A stretch of 13,648 nt of DNA from Nitrosarchaeum sp. (GTDB taxonomy: Archaea > Thermoproteota > Nitrososphaeria > Nitrososphaerales > Nitrosopumilaceae), in NCBI GenBank assembly GCA_009697485.1, contig SICY01000009.1:1-13648 (forward strand), in the 5' to 3' direction. The position numbers were made by a program, and so were the translations under genes. Below the pieces are notes generated by a model, which saw only the letters and a program-made list of their open reading frames with translations, ran no database searches and was not told where the DNA came from. Positions 6,522-13,098 of the stretch are shown here, one piece after another. Every line of letters starts with the position of its first letter. Positions within the stretch are counted from its first letter, which is position 1.

Positions 6522-7642
6522 TGCAAGAAAATGATGTAAAATTTCTGGAAGATTCTTTCAAGAAATATTATTTTGAGCATTTTGATCTTATCCGTGTACC
6601 AAACAGAACTTCTGAGCGAGAATTTGGATTCCAAAAATTCAATTCTGGTATGACAAGGCACATTTCAATTAAAGATGACAAAGAATTACATCTTTTACTA
6701 ATGCAAAATATTCCATCTGATGTTTATTGTTCTAATGCATGTTATTCTTTTCCAAATTTACCTATGAATGAGAAAGATTGGAAAGAAGCAGAATTAATTT
6801 TTGATATTGATGCCAAAGATCTAAATCTAGAATGTAGAAAAAATCATACGATTTCGAAATGTAATGAATGTAATGAAATATCTACTAATAGTAATAACTG
6901 TAGTAAGTGTAATTCTATAAAATTAGAAAAAAAATCACTTCCATGTAAAAATTGCATTGATGCATCTAAGAATGAAGTATCAAAGCTATCAAAAATTCTA
7001 ACTGAAGATTTGGATATTCAACAAAATAACATTCATGTTTATTTTTCTGGCAATGAAGGATTTCACGTGTATGTGTATGATTCACAATTTCAACAATTAG
7101 GTTCAAGGGAAAGATCAGAGTTAACAGATTACATTATGTTTAATGGAGCAATCCCAGAAACTTTTGGCATGAAAAAATTCAAACCAAACCGTTCATCATT
7201 TCCAGATTTTGAAGAAAAAGGATGGAGAGGAAGATTTTCACAAGAAGTATATGGTTCAAAATCAAAACGCTCAAAAATAATCTCAGAGCTAATCACTAAT
7301 GGATATTCTTCTTTTCAAAAAACTCTAGAAGGTATCTCTGATAAGATTGGAGCTAAAATTGATCCTAATGTAACAATGGATATTCATAGGATATTCAGGC
7401 TTCCAGGATCACTAAATAGTAAAAGTGGTCTGACAAAAATTCTCTGCAATGATCTTCCAAAGTTTGATCCATACACAGAAGCCTCATTTCTTGATGAAAA
7501 TTCAGTAGAAGTAATGGCTAACTGCCCCATTGAATTTAAGCTAAAAAACAGAAAATTTGGTCCATACTTTAATGATAAAGTGTCTATTCCGACGTATGCT
7601 GCAGTATACATGATTTGCAAAAAATTGGCTACAATCTCTTAA
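6521..7642 (+). CDS. priS: DNA primase catalytic subunit PriS
   Basis: The polymerising subunit that makes primers for DNA replication. The protein (373 residues) has the archaeo-eukaryotic primase catalytic aspartates in LIFDIDAKD (Asp95 and Asp97). SGNEGFHVYV at 176-185 supplies the Ser/Gly/His nucleotide-binding segment. A third acidic residue is likely in KIDPNVTMDIHRIFRLPGSL, near Asp281, which also carries the conserved His/Arg. Between the catalytic motifs, residues 105-145 hold a cysteine-rich zinc module (Cys105, 114, 117, 127, 130, 142, 145) that is richer in Asn and Ser than usual. ATG 6521 overlaps the priL stop by one base, so the subunits are probably made in equal amounts. No further gene follows closely; about 118 bases separate it from the next cluster. 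Confidence 0.95.
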   Translation: MQENDVKFLEDSFKKYYFEHFDLIRVPNRTSEREFGFQKFNSGMTRHISIKDDKELHLLLMQNIPSDVYCSNACYSFPNLPMNEKDWKEAELIFDIDAKDLNLECRKNHTISKCNECNEISTNSNNCSKCNSIKLEKKSLPCKNCIDASKNEVSKLSKILTEDLDIQQNNIHVYFSGNEGFHVYVYDSQFQQLGSRERSELTDYIMFNGAIPETFGMKKFKPNRSSFPDFEEKGWRGRFSQEVYGSKSKRSKIISELITNGYSSFQKTLEGISDKIGAKIDPNVTMDIHRIFRLPGSLNSKSGLTKILCNDLPKFDPYTEASFLDENSVEVMANCPIEFKLKNRKFGPYFNDKVSIPTYAAVYMICKKLATIS

Positions 7643-7733
7643 TCTTTTGAATCAAATCTATTAACTAACAAATTTGAGTCAGAGTAAAATAATTTCAAAA
7701 ACAATGCCAAATTCAGAATTTTTGCTGGTAAGA

Positions 7734-7743
7734 CATTAATTTA
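7734..7743 (+). promoter_or_regulatory. TATA-like box before the UPF0182 cluster
   Basis: CATTAATTTA is centred about 22 bases before TTG 7761 and 28 bases before a second in-frame TTG at 7767. An in-frame TAA at 7752-7754 rules out any earlier start. Placement therefore supports a leaderless mRNA starting on a TTG codon at one of the two sites. Confidence 0.45.
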
Positions 7744-7760
7744 CCGAGCCATAAGAAACG

Positions 7761-10622
7761 TTGATTTTGTATAGCGCCTCCACTGACAAGCAAGCTCCAC
7801 CTCCTGATACAGGAAAATTTGCCAGATTAATCATAGTTGCCATAATTGCTGTTGCAATATTAGCAGTTGCTGGAAATCAGGCTGTAATTTTATCGATGAA
7901 TTTTACCGAATTTGGAGAGCAATTTAGCAAACCACTGTATTATTCCCTGGTCTCAACTATCATACTTTCAGCAATTGCTCTGGTACGAATAAACATCATT
8001 GGAAGATCATCTCTTTTTTGGTATGGACTTCATACAGCTATTGGGTTTATTGGAAAAAGCACCCAACAACCAATCTCAAATAGCATTCCAAGCTTTAAAG
8101 ATTACAAGCTTAGCCCATTACAATTTGTCATTTGGCAAATTACAAAGATTTTGCTCTTTGGGGCATTTTTTGTAAATATTATGTTTGGATTTGCAGCAGT
8201 ATCTTTTATTGATGGAAATAATCTAGGTTTAGAAAATTTATCTAACTTATTTTCTTTACCGTTTGTAACACCAAGTGTTGATCCTAACTATGCAATTGAA
8301 CAAGTTGTTCCAATGATTCCAGCACTAGTAATTCTTTTACCTCCAGTTCTTGCAGCAATTGGGCTTCGTTTAGTTTGGTATGTGGGTATTCATAAAATTA
8401 TTAATGTCGTTACTTCTTATCTTCAAGATTCAAAAAGTGGAAAACCAAGATACCTCAACTATGTTTCAACTGTAGAAACCATAATTGGTGTAGGTGTACT
8501 CTGGCTAGGTTTTAATCTATTTTTTACTGATCAAATTGATTACAATACAAGATATATCGTCGGTGGAACACTTGTAATTGGATTTGCTCTTTTAGCTTTT
8601 TCAATTGTAGACAGAATAAGAGCACGTGTCCTTACTCATATGTTTAAGAGAGATGTATACATTAGAATTCTAACCGTTCTTGCAATTGCAGTTATTGTTG
8701 GTGGAATGGTAACTGTCAATAATAGTATTGCAGATGCAAAAAAAATTGAATATCTAGGACCTTACACTGCTCAGCAAATTGGTGTCAATCGTTACATCGG
8801 TCAACTAAATGATATCAAAGAAAATACTCATGAGGTAAATTTGCAATCTGTATCCCCAAATAATATAAAAAATTATGTAAATAAAAACAGCGATGTACTT
8901 GATGTAGTTAGAGTATGGGATTGGGAGGCAGCATTTGCTAAATTAAAACCTGAAATTGGATTGATTCCAAACGTAGATTTTGAAGATAATGATATTCTTC
9001 GTTTTAACAATACGTTATACTGGACTGCATCAATGAAGCCTGTACTACCTTCTTCAGTTAGTCTTGAAAATAGATGGTATAACGAACATCTTGTATATAC
9101 TCACGTTCCAAATGGATTCCTCACACTTGAGGCTACAGATGGTCAAATTGTAGATAGCAGTGAATTCTTTAAACAACGAGAAATCTATTATGGTGAAGGA
9201 GGTCTCTTTGAGCAAACTTGGTCAGCATATCCAAACTCTAGAGGATCTACTAGTGCAGAACTTGGAGGAGTATCTTATAATGGTAAAGGAGGATTAGATG
9301 TATCTCCACCTCTTAGCTGGACTTTTGAGCCAAACTTTTTACTTTCATTTCCTGCAGAATCAGTTCATGTAATGCGATACAAAGATGTTCATGACAGAAT
9401 GAAAACTCTGTATCCTTATTTTCTATACGATGTATTTGGTAAAGAATTAGATTCTATTCCAGTAACTGATGGAGAAAATTCTTACTGGTTGATTCCTTTG
9501 ATAATTGGATTTGATACTCATGATGTACCATGGTCTTCTGGAAATCCATATCTTAGATTAGTAGGATTTGCTCTAGTTGATAGTTATGATGGTAATATTC
9601 AACTATTGAAAACAGGTGATGATTTCTTTACTGAAATGTTTGTTAGTCAATACTCTGATCAGTTCAAACCAATACCTGCTTGGCTTGAAGAACAAATACG
9701 ATATCCAGTTGAATTATTTAACTGGAAAACAGAAATGTATAATATTTATCATGTAAATGATGTTGAAACATTCATTCAGGCAAATGAATTCTATGAGATT
9801 CCTCAAGGTTTGGAGACTTATTATGTGGAGGCAAAACCACCAGGTTTTAATCAAACAGAATTCATAGGTTTACTTTCCTTGGAACTACGAGGTTCTCAAG
9901 GAAGAAATCTTGCAGGATACATGATAGTTGAAAATGATCTTAAAAATCTAGGTGATATCCAATTCTATGAAGTTCCATTAAACTCTACCACAAAATTGAT
10001 TGGCCCTACTGCAGTTAGAGAAGCATTAGATAAAGATCCAGAATTTGCTGAATTAAAGACACTTTTGAGAAATCCTAGAATTGGAGATAATATTCTATAC
10101 AGAGTAGGCGAACATGATGTCTACTTTATTCCAGTATATACTGCAGGAGCTGGAGGAGTTGTTGCCCAACTTGGTACTATTGCAGCCGTAGGTGCAGCAT
10201 TTACTGGAGAATATTATGTTGGTTTGGGAGATACTCAAGAAGAGGCATTTGAGGCATACTTGAAAAAGGTATCTGGTGTAGCTGGTTCCTCGACTTCAGT
10301 TGATGTTGACTATATTGAATTGGGAAGATCAGATAGAATTGATATTATAAAATCTTCATTTAAAGAAAATGGAATAGAAATTTTGGAACCAACATCAATA
10401 CAAATTCCATTATCATTTAAAGAAGGAGAGATATTTTTCTTTACTGAAAATGATCGTGTTGATACAGAAGATTTCTTATCTAAATTCATAGATAATTTTG
10501 TAAAACCAAGAAGTGACAGAGTATTCATGTGGCAAGAAGACACTAATCTCAATATTGGAACAATAGTTGTAAAAGATAATATTCCTGAAATGCACTATGT
10601 ATCAATTACAGTAGGCAATTAA
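7761..10622 (+). CDS. UPF0182 (COG1615) family large membrane protein
   Basis: A 953-residue protein whose architecture matches the uncharacterised UPF0182 family. About seven hydrophobic helices fill the first third, at roughly residues 22-46, 58-77, 122-150, 181-211, 236-255, 263-285 and 300-320. A large domain of about 630 residues follows, rich in Tyr/Trp/Asn and probably on the outside. The stretch after the last helix (KIEYLGPYTAQQIGVNRY, then DVLDVVRVWDWEAA) and the later YGEGGLFEQTWSAYPNSR and FFTEMFVSQYSDQF are of the type that typifies this family. Its function is unknown; it has no catalytic motif I recognise. The start is TTG (7761 or 7767), since an in-frame stop lies just upstream and the next ATG is after the first helix. 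The GATase gene begins on the base after its stop. Confidence 0.85.
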   Translation: MILYSASTDKQAPPPDTGKFARLIIVAIIAVAILAVAGNQAVILSMNFTEFGEQFSKPLYYSLVSTIILSAIALVRINIIGRSSLFWYGLHTAIGFIGKSTQQPISNSIPSFKDYKLSPLQFVIWQITKILLFGAFFVNIMFGFAAVSFIDGNNLGLENLSNLFSLPFVTPSVDPNYAIEQVVPMIPALVILLPPVLAAIGLRLVWYVGIHKIINVVTSYLQDSKSGKPRYLNYVSTVETIIGVGVLWLGFNLFFTDQIDYNTRYIVGGTLVIGFALLAFSIVDRIRARVLTHMFKRDVYIRILTVLAIAVIVGGMVTVNNSIADAKKIEYLGPYTAQQIGVNRYIGQLNDIKENTHEVNLQSVSPNNIKNYVNKNSDVLDVVRVWDWEAAFAKLKPEIGLIPNVDFEDNDILRFNNTLYWTASMKPVLPSSVSLENRWYNEHLVYTHVPNGFLTLEATDGQIVDSSEFFKQREIYYGEGGLFEQTWSAYPNSRGSTSAELGGVSYNGKGGLDVSPPLSWTFEPNFLLSFPAESVHVMRYKDVHDRMKTLYPYFLYDVFGKELDSIPVTDGENSYWLIPLIIGFDTHDVPWSSGNPYLRLVGFALVDSYDGNIQLLKTGDDFFTEMFVSQYSDQFKPIPAWLEEQIRYPVELFNWKTEMYNIYHVNDVETFIQANEFYEIPQGLETYYVEAKPPGFNQTEFIGLLSLELRGSQGRNLAGYMIVENDLKNLGDIQFYEVPLNSTTKLIGPTAVREALDKDPEFAELKTLLRNPRIGDNILYRVGEHDVYFIPVYTAGAGGVVAQLGTIAAVGAAFTGEYYVGLGDTQEEAFEAYLKKVSGVAGSSTSVDVDYIELGRSDRIDIIKSSFKENGIEILEPTSIQIPLSFKEGEIFFFTENDRVDTEDFLSKFIDNFVKPRSDRVFMWQEDTNLNIGTIVVKDNIPEMHYVSITVGN

Positions 10623-11165
10623 TTGCTACTAGTCATTGATAATGGTTCTGTGTATACAAAAAACTTAATTGATTTTTTACATAACAAAAATATCTCATTT
10701 GAAAAACAAACACCAGAACTATTAGATCTTAAATTACTAGATAATTACAATTCATTTATTCTATCTGGGCGAAGAAAAAATGAAAAAAAAACAAATAAAA
10801 TTAATTCTAAAATAATTAATCATGCAATTCAATACGATAAGAAATTATTAGGGATTTGTTATGGTGCAGAAATATTAGCTCTGACTCTGGGTGGAACAAT
10901 TCGAAAACTTACATTCCCGCAAAAAGGTACTGAAAAAATCAATATTCAAAGAGAAAATCGTCTCTCCAATGATAATTTACAAGTATTTGAGAGCCACGGG
11001 TTTGAGATTTCCAAATTACCAGATATTTTACTTGTAATAGGCGAATCCAAAAACTGTAAATTTGAAATTATTCAATATGATAAAAAACCAATTTTTGGAA
11101 CCCAATTTCATCCTGAAATGAGTAATGATGGTCAAAACTTAATTCAAAAGTTTTGCTCTCTCTGA
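10623..11165 (+). CDS. Class I glutamine amidotransferase domain protein (GuaA-type)
   Basis: A stand-alone 180-residue glutaminase domain that would release ammonia from glutamine for a partner enzyme. The catalytic triad is complete: Cys79 in the nucleophile elbow LGICYGAE, and His163 and Glu165 in GTQFHPEM. The start LLVIDNGSVYTKNL and the SHGFEISKLP stretch (124-133) resemble the amidotransferase half of GMP synthetase, as does the overall size. However, the oxyanion region (LSGRRKNEKK) is basic and unlike the usual glycine-rich G-G-P. It could be the split GuaA subunit or an amidotransferase serving another ligase; no synthetase gene is adjacent. The start is TTG, directly after the UPF0182 stop with no spacer, so expression depends on coupling or reinitiation. 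The C39-like/TPR gene follows. Confidence 0.82.
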   Translation: MLLVIDNGSVYTKNLIDFLHNKNISFEKQTPELLDLKLLDNYNSFILSGRRKNEKKTNKINSKIINHAIQYDKKLLGICYGAEILALTLGGTIRKLTFPQKGTEKINIQRENRLSNDNLQVFESHGFEISKLPDILLVIGESKNCKFEIIQYDKKPIFGTQFHPEMSNDGQNLIQKFCSL

Positions 11166-11200
11166 TTGATTTTAATAACTCTCAAATTTTATTCAATCTC

Positions 11201-12163
11201 ATGGATTCCTTGGATCATCAACTTTTACTTCCTTTAGTAGAAGAAGAAAATATTTGCTTGCCTCTGCCAATCAATGTAGTTTCAAAATACTGGAATATTG
11301 ACCTTCCAATGTCTGAGGCTATTGAAACTGCAAAACAATATACCAATTCTAGTGGAAGTATCTTAATTGAAGGAATTGAATTTGCAGAAAGACATGGATT
11401 GACATGTAAAATTATTCATTCTTCCTTATCTGAATTAAAAAAAATAATAGACATTGGAATTCCACCTATAGTAATTCTTCCAGGAATTCCTGAAATCACA
11501 CAACATGCTTCAGTAATATCTGGATATGATGATAATGAGAAAACCATTTTCCACTACATTCAGAAAGGAACTCAAGAAGGCGAGCAGCAAGAAGGAGCAA
11601 TACCTCAAGCAATTTTTGATAAAGAATGGTCTGAAGATGGACGACTGTTGATAATTTTAGCTCCATCAAATGTCTTGTCTTCTATAAATCTAGAAAATGA
11701 TCCAAGTGAAAGATCAAACAGGTTATGTTTTATTTCTGAAAGATTAAGCATACAAAAAAATACATCCGAATCTTTGACATCTCTAAAAAAAGCAATTGAA
11801 TTAGATCAAGCCAATTCAACTGCATTGTATTTGTTAGGAAGTTTACTTAATGAGCAAAATTCTAATGATTGTGTACAGTATTATGAGAAATGTATCAAAA
11901 TTAACAATAGGTTTTATCTTGCATACAATGGATTGGGTAACTATTATCTAAAATCTAATCAATTTGATAAATCTGAATTATGTTATAGTAAAGCCATTGA
12001 AATCAATCCTAAAAGATCTGCAAAAATTTACAAAAATCGTGCTTATCTCAGAGAGAAACAAAAAAAGAACTCTGAAGCAAAAAATGATCTTAAAAGTTAT
12101 TTGAAACTTTTTCCAAAAGCTAAAGACAGACGAACTATAGAACAAGCAATCAGAGAATTATAA
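11201..12163 (+). CDS. C39-peptidase-like domain protein with C-terminal TPR repeats
   Basis: The N-terminal part (residues about 5-160 in ATG numbering) looks like a papain-fold C39-type domain. ENICLPLPINVVSKYW stands where peptidases have a catalytic C-G-P-A-A (Cys19). TQHASVISGYDDN stands where they have the catalytic histidine (His102). The oxyanion Gln five residues before the Cys is Glu here, and the Gly-Pro after the Cys is lost, so activity is doubtful. The C-terminal part (about 206-306) has roughly three tetratricopeptide repeats, including YLAYNGLGNYYLKSNQFDKS and CYSKAIEINP. A C39-plus-TPR layout is also known in the bacterial PA2778-type cysteine peptidases. No signal peptide is seen, so it is probably cytoplasmic. 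I chose ATG 11201; an in-frame TTG at 11153 would add 16 residues and overlap the GATase gene by 13 bases. Likely the third gene of the UPF0182 transcript. Confidence 0.7.
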   Translation: MDSLDHQLLLPLVEEENICLPLPINVVSKYWNIDLPMSEAIETAKQYTNSSGSILIEGIEFAERHGLTCKIIHSSLSELKKIIDIGIPPIVILPGIPEITQHASVISGYDDNEKTIFHYIQKGTQEGEQQEGAIPQAIFDKEWSEDGRLLIILAPSNVLSSINLENDPSERSNRLCFISERLSIQKNTSESLTSLKKAIELDQANSTALYLLGSLLNEQNSNDCVQYYEKCIKINNRFYLAYNGLGNYYLKSNQFDKSELCYSKAIEINPKRSAKIYKNRAYLREKQKKNSEAKNDLKSYLKLFPKAKDRRTIEQAIREL

Positions 12164-12167
12164 AATA

Positions 12168-12241
12168 TGCGGAGTGCGGGATTTGAACCCGCGGCCTTCA
12201 GCTTGGGAAGCTGACGTCATACCGAGCTAGACTAACACCGC
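12168..12241 (-). tRNA. tRNA-Gly (anticodon CCC)
   Basis: On the minus strand a full cloverleaf can be folded. Acceptor GCGGTGT pairs with ACTCCGC, with a U-U mismatch at 5:68. T8-A9 follow, and the D arm closes with GTC/GAC. The anticodon stem TCAGC/GCTGA encloses the loop TTCCCAA, giving anticodon CCC, which reads GGG (Gly). The variable loop is AGGCC. The T arm is GCGGG/CCCGC with loop TTCAAAT. The discriminator base is A; CCA is not encoded, and no intron is present. It lies convergent to the C39-like/TPR gene with only four bases between them. Confidence 0.93.
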
Positions 12242-12265
12242 CTATCTCAAATTCATTAATTATGA

Positions 12266-12273
12266 TTAAATAT
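12266..12273. promoter_or_regulatory. Shared bidirectional TATA-like element (tRNA-Gly and zinc-ribbon gene)
   Basis: TTAAATAT is centred about 28 bases from the first base of tRNA-Gly on the left and about 25 bases from the ATG of the zinc-ribbon gene on the right. In this short divergent gap (52 bases) it is the best TATA candidate for both. A neighbouring ATTAATTAT (12255-12263) could serve the tRNA alone. Confidence 0.4.
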
Positions 12274-12293
12274 CTTGATTGAAAAATAATATC

Positions 12294-12467
12294 ATGGATG
12301 CACGTTGCCCTAAATGCGAGAAAGTAGCAATTTTAAACGATGAAATCACTAATGTAAAATGTCCTCATTGTAATTTTGAAGCAGATTATGATACTTATCT
12401 TGAAATTATGAAAGATCAGGCAATTAACATGTCATATGATTATATCCCAAAAAGACCTGGCATTTGA
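12294..12467 (+). CDS. Small zinc-ribbon protein (57 residues)
   Basis: A tiny protein with two CxxC pairs, RCPKC (Cys5, Cys8) and KCPHC (Cys23, Cys26), spaced as in a zinc ribbon that binds one zinc ion. An acidic and Tyr-rich helix (ADYDTYLEIMKD) and a basic tail ending KRPGI follow. Such ribbons commonly bind nucleic acid or another protein, but nothing here shows which. ATG 12294 is preferred over an in-frame TTG at 12279, because a TATA-like element lies about 25 bases before the ATG and the ribbon starts right after it. It ends with TGA immediately next to the stop codon of a second zinc-ribbon gene on the other strand. Confidence 0.75.
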   Translation: MDARCPKCEKVAILNDEITNVKCPHCNFEADYDTYLEIMKDQAINMSYDYIPKRPGI

Positions 12468-12590
12468 TTACCAAAAATTTCCTTTATCTGAACAATCTAA
12501 ATGTGCTCCACACTTAGGACAAAACATATGGCATGCTTGCATATCTACCATCTTATTATCGCATCTAGGACATCTAATTTCATCAGTCAT
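12468..12590 (-). CDS. Zinc-ribbon microprotein (40 residues)
   Basis: A short reading frame on the minus strand with the marks of a real gene. Its protein begins MTDEIRCPRCDNKM and continues ACHMFCPKCGAHLDC. It holds two CxxC pairs (Cys7/Cys10 and Cys24/Cys27) with extra Cys20, His21 and Cys33, which suggests a zinc ribbon, possibly binding a second ion. It ends NFW. A TATA-like ATTTAAAAAT lies 21-30 bases before the ATG at 12590, as for a leaderless transcript. The TAA abuts the TGA of the convergent 57-residue zinc-ribbon gene with no base between them. A plus-strand frame over the same bases gives an unconvincing protein. The function is unknown; a role with nucleic acid or a protein partner is a guess. 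Confidence 0.65.
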   Translation of the reverse strand: MTDEIRCPRCDNKMVDMQACHMFCPKCGAHLDCSDKGNFW

Positions 12591-12610
12591 ACGTATGTTA
12601 AGTAATCTTG

Positions 12611-12620
12611 ATTTAAAAAT
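12611..12620 (-). promoter_or_regulatory. TATA-like box of the 40-residue zinc-ribbon gene
   Basis: ATTTTTAAAT on the minus strand is centred about 25 bases before the ATG at 12590. This is the spacing of an archaeal TATA box for a leaderless mRNA, and it supports the reality of this short gene. Confidence 0.45.
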
Positions 12621-12631
12621 AATGTCCAAAG

Positions 12632-12639
12632 GTTAATTA
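12632..12639 (+). promoter_or_regulatory. TATA-like box of rps6e
   Basis: GTTAATTA is centred about 29 bases before the TTG start at 12665. Between them is a T-rich stretch (nine T residues at 12649-12657). There is no Shine-Dalgarno sequence, so the transcript probably begins at or very near the TTG. Confidence 0.4.
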
Positions 12640-12664
12640 GTCGTTCAATTTTTTTTTGTAATAC

Positions 12665-13045
12665 TTGACAAATTTCAAACTTACCGTATCAGATGTAAAG
12701 GGAAAATCTATCACTAAAGAGTTGAAAGACAGTGACGCAAATACATTACTAGGTTTACAACTAGGTAACGAAACAGATGCCTCTATTGTAGGATTGAAAG
12801 GAAAATTAAAACTCACTGGTGGTAGCGATAAATCTGGAGTGCCAATGAGAAATGACATTCATGGTTCAGCAAGAAAATATGTTTTACTTTCAAAAGGAGT
12901 TGGATTACAAGCAGCAGAAATTGGACAAAGAGTAAGAAAGCTTATGCGCGGAAATGCTGTTTCAGAAGAAATATACCAGATAAATTGTAAATTTGATGGA
13001 GAGCTACCAGTAGAAGCTCCAGCTGAAGTAGCAGTAGAATCTTAA
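12665..13045 (+). CDS. rps6e: Ribosomal protein S6e
   Basis: A small-subunit ribosomal protein of the archaeal/eukaryal S6e family. The 126 residues match the archaeal length, which lacks the long phosphorylated tail of eukaryotes. Recognisable parts are FKLTVSDVKGKSITKEL at 4-20, the family stretch LKLTGGSDKSGVPMRNDIHG near 48-67, and GQRVRKLMRGNAVSEEIYQIN near 87-107. The end is an acidic Ala/Glu/Pro tail. The start is a TTG at 12665, since no ATG precedes the first beta strand. The aIF2-gamma gene follows 53 bases later; S6e next to this factor is a conserved archaeal order, so they form a translation cluster. Confidence 0.95.
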   Translation: MTNFKLTVSDVKGKSITKELKDSDANTLLGLQLGNETDASIVGLKGKLKLTGGSDKSGVPMRNDIHGSARKYVLLSKGVGLQAAEIGQRVRKLMRGNAVSEEIYQINCKFDGELPVEAPAEVAVES

Positions 13046-13098
13046 AGAAAATAAATAAAAAGAATAACTTAACATATACCAGCTCTACATTTTGATTG

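Noticed and set aside
12436..12636. Plus-strand open frame of 66 codons overlapping the minus-strand zinc-ribbon microprotein
   Set aside because: It overlaps the end of the 57-residue gene in another frame and gives no motif-like sequence. The minus strand over the same bases gives two clean CxxC pairs, a stop abutting the neighbour and a TATA box.
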